Of a DNA stretch of 64,000 nucleotides, positions 62,848 through 64,000 are shown piece after piece; within the stretch, counting starts at the first letter, position 1; every line of letters starts with the position of its first letter. The stretch spans positions 1-64,000 of the forward strand of contig NZ_FRAE01000008.1 of NCBI RefSeq assembly GCF_900142235.1, read 5' to 3'. Below the pieces are notes generated by a model that worked only from the letters and a program-made list of their open reading frames with translations, was not told the origin of the DNA and searched no databases. Source of the DNA: Tepidibacter formicigenes DSM 15518 (lineage in GTDB: Bacteria; Bacillota; Clostridia; Peptostreptococcales; Peptostreptococcaceae). The translations under genes were made by a program, and so were the position numbers.

Positions 62848-63480
62848 ATGAAACTAGTAGAAAAAAACTCTGTAGAATTTGTTGAAGTTCTTGCCTCTAA
62901 AGCAGCTGTCCCAGGTGGTGGTGGGGCAGCAGCTTTAGTAGGAGCAATAGGAACAGCTCTAGGAAGTATGGTATGCAATTTAACTATAGGAAAGAAAAAA
63001 TATGCTGAATATGAAGAAAAAGTTAAAGAAATACTTAGTAAAGCTACACAAATCCAAGATGAACTATTAAAGATGGTAGATGAAGATGCTGAGAATTTCC
63101 TTCCTCTTTCAAAGGCATATGGAATAAAAGCTAGTACTGAGGAAGAGAAAAAAATAAAAGAAGAAACTATGGAAAAAGCTTTAAAAACAGCATGTGAAGT
63201 TCCTATAAAAATAGTAAGAACGTGCTATGATGCAATAAAGCTTCATGAAGAATTAGTTGATAAAGGATCAAGACTTGCTATAAGTGATATAGGTGTTGGA
63301 GTTCAATGCTTAAGAGCAGCACTTATAAGTGGTCAGCTAAATGTAATAATAAATATAAATTCTATAAAAGATGAAGAATATGTAAAAAAAGTAAAAGAAG
63401 AGACTGATAGATTAGTTTCTGAGGGAACTAAGTTAGCAGATGAAGTTTATAAAAAAGTAGAAGAAATTCTTTGTAAATAA
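62848..63480 (+). CDS. fchA: Methenyltetrahydrofolate cyclohydrolase (FTCD_C family)
   Basis: 210 residues, all-helical FTCD_C fold: VLASKAAVPGGGGAAALVGAIG (Gly-rich folate loop), MVDEDAENF and DIGVGVQCLRAAL. It interconverts formyl- and methenyl-THF between Fhs and FolD. GGGGGAAAG precedes ATG 62848. A separate cyclohydrolase is characteristic of amino-acid- and purine-fermenting clostridia and of Clostridioides-type C1 clusters. Confidence 0.93.
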   Translation: MKLVEKNSVEFVEVLASKAAVPGGGGAAALVGAIGTALGSMVCNLTIGKKKYAEYEEKVKEILSKATQIQDELLKMVDEDAENFLPLSKAYGIKASTEEEKKIKEETMEKALKTACEVPIKIVRTCYDAIKLHEELVDKGSRLAISDIGVGVQCLRAALISGQLNVIININSIKDEEYVKKVKEETDRLVSEGTKLADEVYKKVEEILCK

Positions 63481-63500
63481 ATATAAAGGGGGCTTTTAAG

Positions 63501-64000
63501 ATGGCAGAAGCTATGGTTATGAGTCAAATTATAAAAGGTAAACCAGTTGCAGATGCAATGAAAGAAGTATTAACAAAAGAGGTAGAAGAGTTAAAAGCTA
63601 AAGGAATAAATCCTAAGCTTACAATAGTTAGAGTAGGGGCAAGAGGAGACGATTTAGCATATGAGCGAGGAGCATTAAAAAGATGTGACTCTATTGGAAT
63701 ATTAACAGAAGTTAAAGAACTTCCTGAAGATATAAATCAAGAAGATTACATAAATGAACTTAAAAAAATAAATGAAGATCCAGCTACTCATGGTATTTTA
63801 TGCTTTAGACCACTTCCAAAGCAATTAGATGAAGAGGCTATAAAATATGTCATAGCTCCAGAAAAAGATATAGATTGCTTTAGCCCTGTAAATGCAGCAA
63901 AAGTTATGGAAGGAGATAAATCAGGATTCCCTCCATGTACACCTACAGCAGTAGTTGAAATACTAAAGCACTATGACGTTGATTTAACTGGCAAAAAAGT
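63501..64000 (+). CDS. folD: Methylenetetrahydrofolate dehydrogenase (FolD), 3' truncated by window
   Basis: First 166 codons of FolD; start ATG 63501 behind AAAGGGGG. SQIIKGKPVADAMKEV, LTIVRVGARGDDLAYERGAL, ILCFRPLPKQLDEEAI, DIDCFSPVN and PCTPTAVVEIL are FolD blocks. In the usual YxxxK catalytic motif Tyr54 is kept, but position 58 is Ala instead of Lys. That lysine is required for cyclohydrolase activity in characterised FolD enzymes, so this protein may be only a dehydrogenase. It fits the presence of fchA 20 bases upstream. Confidence 0.93.
   Translation, partial: MAEAMVMSQIIKGKPVADAMKEVLTKEVEELKAKGINPKLTIVRVGARGDDLAYERGALKRCDSIGILTEVKELPEDINQEDYINELKKINEDPATHGILCFRPLPKQLDEEAIKYVIAPEKDIDCFSPVNAAKVMEGDKSGFPPCTPTAVVEILKHYDVDLTGKK

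Noticed and set aside
1-64000. CRISPR arrays, insertion sequences, prophage genes, tRNA and rRNA genes
   Set aside because: Looked for and not seen: no regularly spaced direct repeats, transposase or integrase frames, or tRNA/rRNA signatures in this window.

Overview
This window is a very AT-rich stretch of a low-GC Gram-positive genome. Arg codons are almost all AGA and third positions are mostly A or T. Shine-Dalgarno sites are strong, TTG and GTG starts are frequent, and three aminoacyl-tRNA synthetase operons carry T-box leaders. Sporulation-type genes (YtxC, a SpoIIE-like phosphatase), an agr quorum-sensing locus and a Wood-Ljungdahl block (cooS-cooC-fhs-fchA-folD) point to an anaerobic spore-forming Clostridia. 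The gene order (ktr-trmH family-pheST-zapA-U32, mutS2, argS, cooS cluster) suggests a Clostridioides/Peptostreptococcaceae relative; the family assignment is inference from remembered synteny, not a database result.

Layout. 1-291: 3' end of thioredoxin reductase. 569-5392: BMP-type nucleoside ABC importer in two transcription units. 5480-7041: a GME-fold-like protein and YtxC. 7132-10623: a sensory [FeFe]-hydrogenase-like protein with PAS domain, overlapping a SpoIIE-type phosphatase, then DUF445. 10630-12884: T-box and thrS. 13190-16092: agr locus (histidine kinase, AgrB, an unannotated AgrD at 15151-15282 with no cysteine, LytTR regulator), followed by a secreted thermolysin-like protease. 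18440-19840 (minus): FtsH-like protease without membrane segments. 20183-21304: infC (AUU start)-rpmI-rplT with leader. 21326-26335 (minus): TPP-riboswitch thiSFGHCE operon. 26481-30870: divergent cis-prenyltransferase, GntR-ABC operon with a perfect operator, TIGR00300-type protein. 31246-41569: KtrBA, RNA methyltransferase, T-box pheST, ZapA, U32 protein, HD protein. 41616-43594: Nudix and PepD. 43987-49942: MutS2, DUF523, FMN oxidoreductase, T-box argS. 49961-51042: orphan attenuator RNA and unknown gene. 51218-56751: small proteins, PLC-like protein, radical SAM and TPR genes, glutamate-synthase-like oxidoreductase, 36-residue gene. 56996-64000: Ptb-type acyltransferase and the CODH/C1-folate cluster, cut by the window end within folD.

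Most interesting beyond routine annotation: (1) a four-copy dispersed intergenic element (12929-13066, 34346-34479 plus; 30903-31027, 43777-43901 minus) whose core hairpin shows compensatory changes and competes with alternative hairpins; one copy lies in the pheST leader, and two copies 12.9 kb apart differ at one base in 125. (2) An orphan riboswitch/attenuator candidate at 49997-50084 with aptamer-like stem, antiterminator, terminator and a possible H-type pseudoknot upstream of an unknown gene. (3) A cysteine-less AgrD, predicting a serine lactone instead of a thiolactone signal. (4) FolD lacking the usual cyclohydrolase lysine directly behind a dedicated cyclohydrolase gene. (5) Three promoters that share TTGACA-N17-TAAACT exactly.
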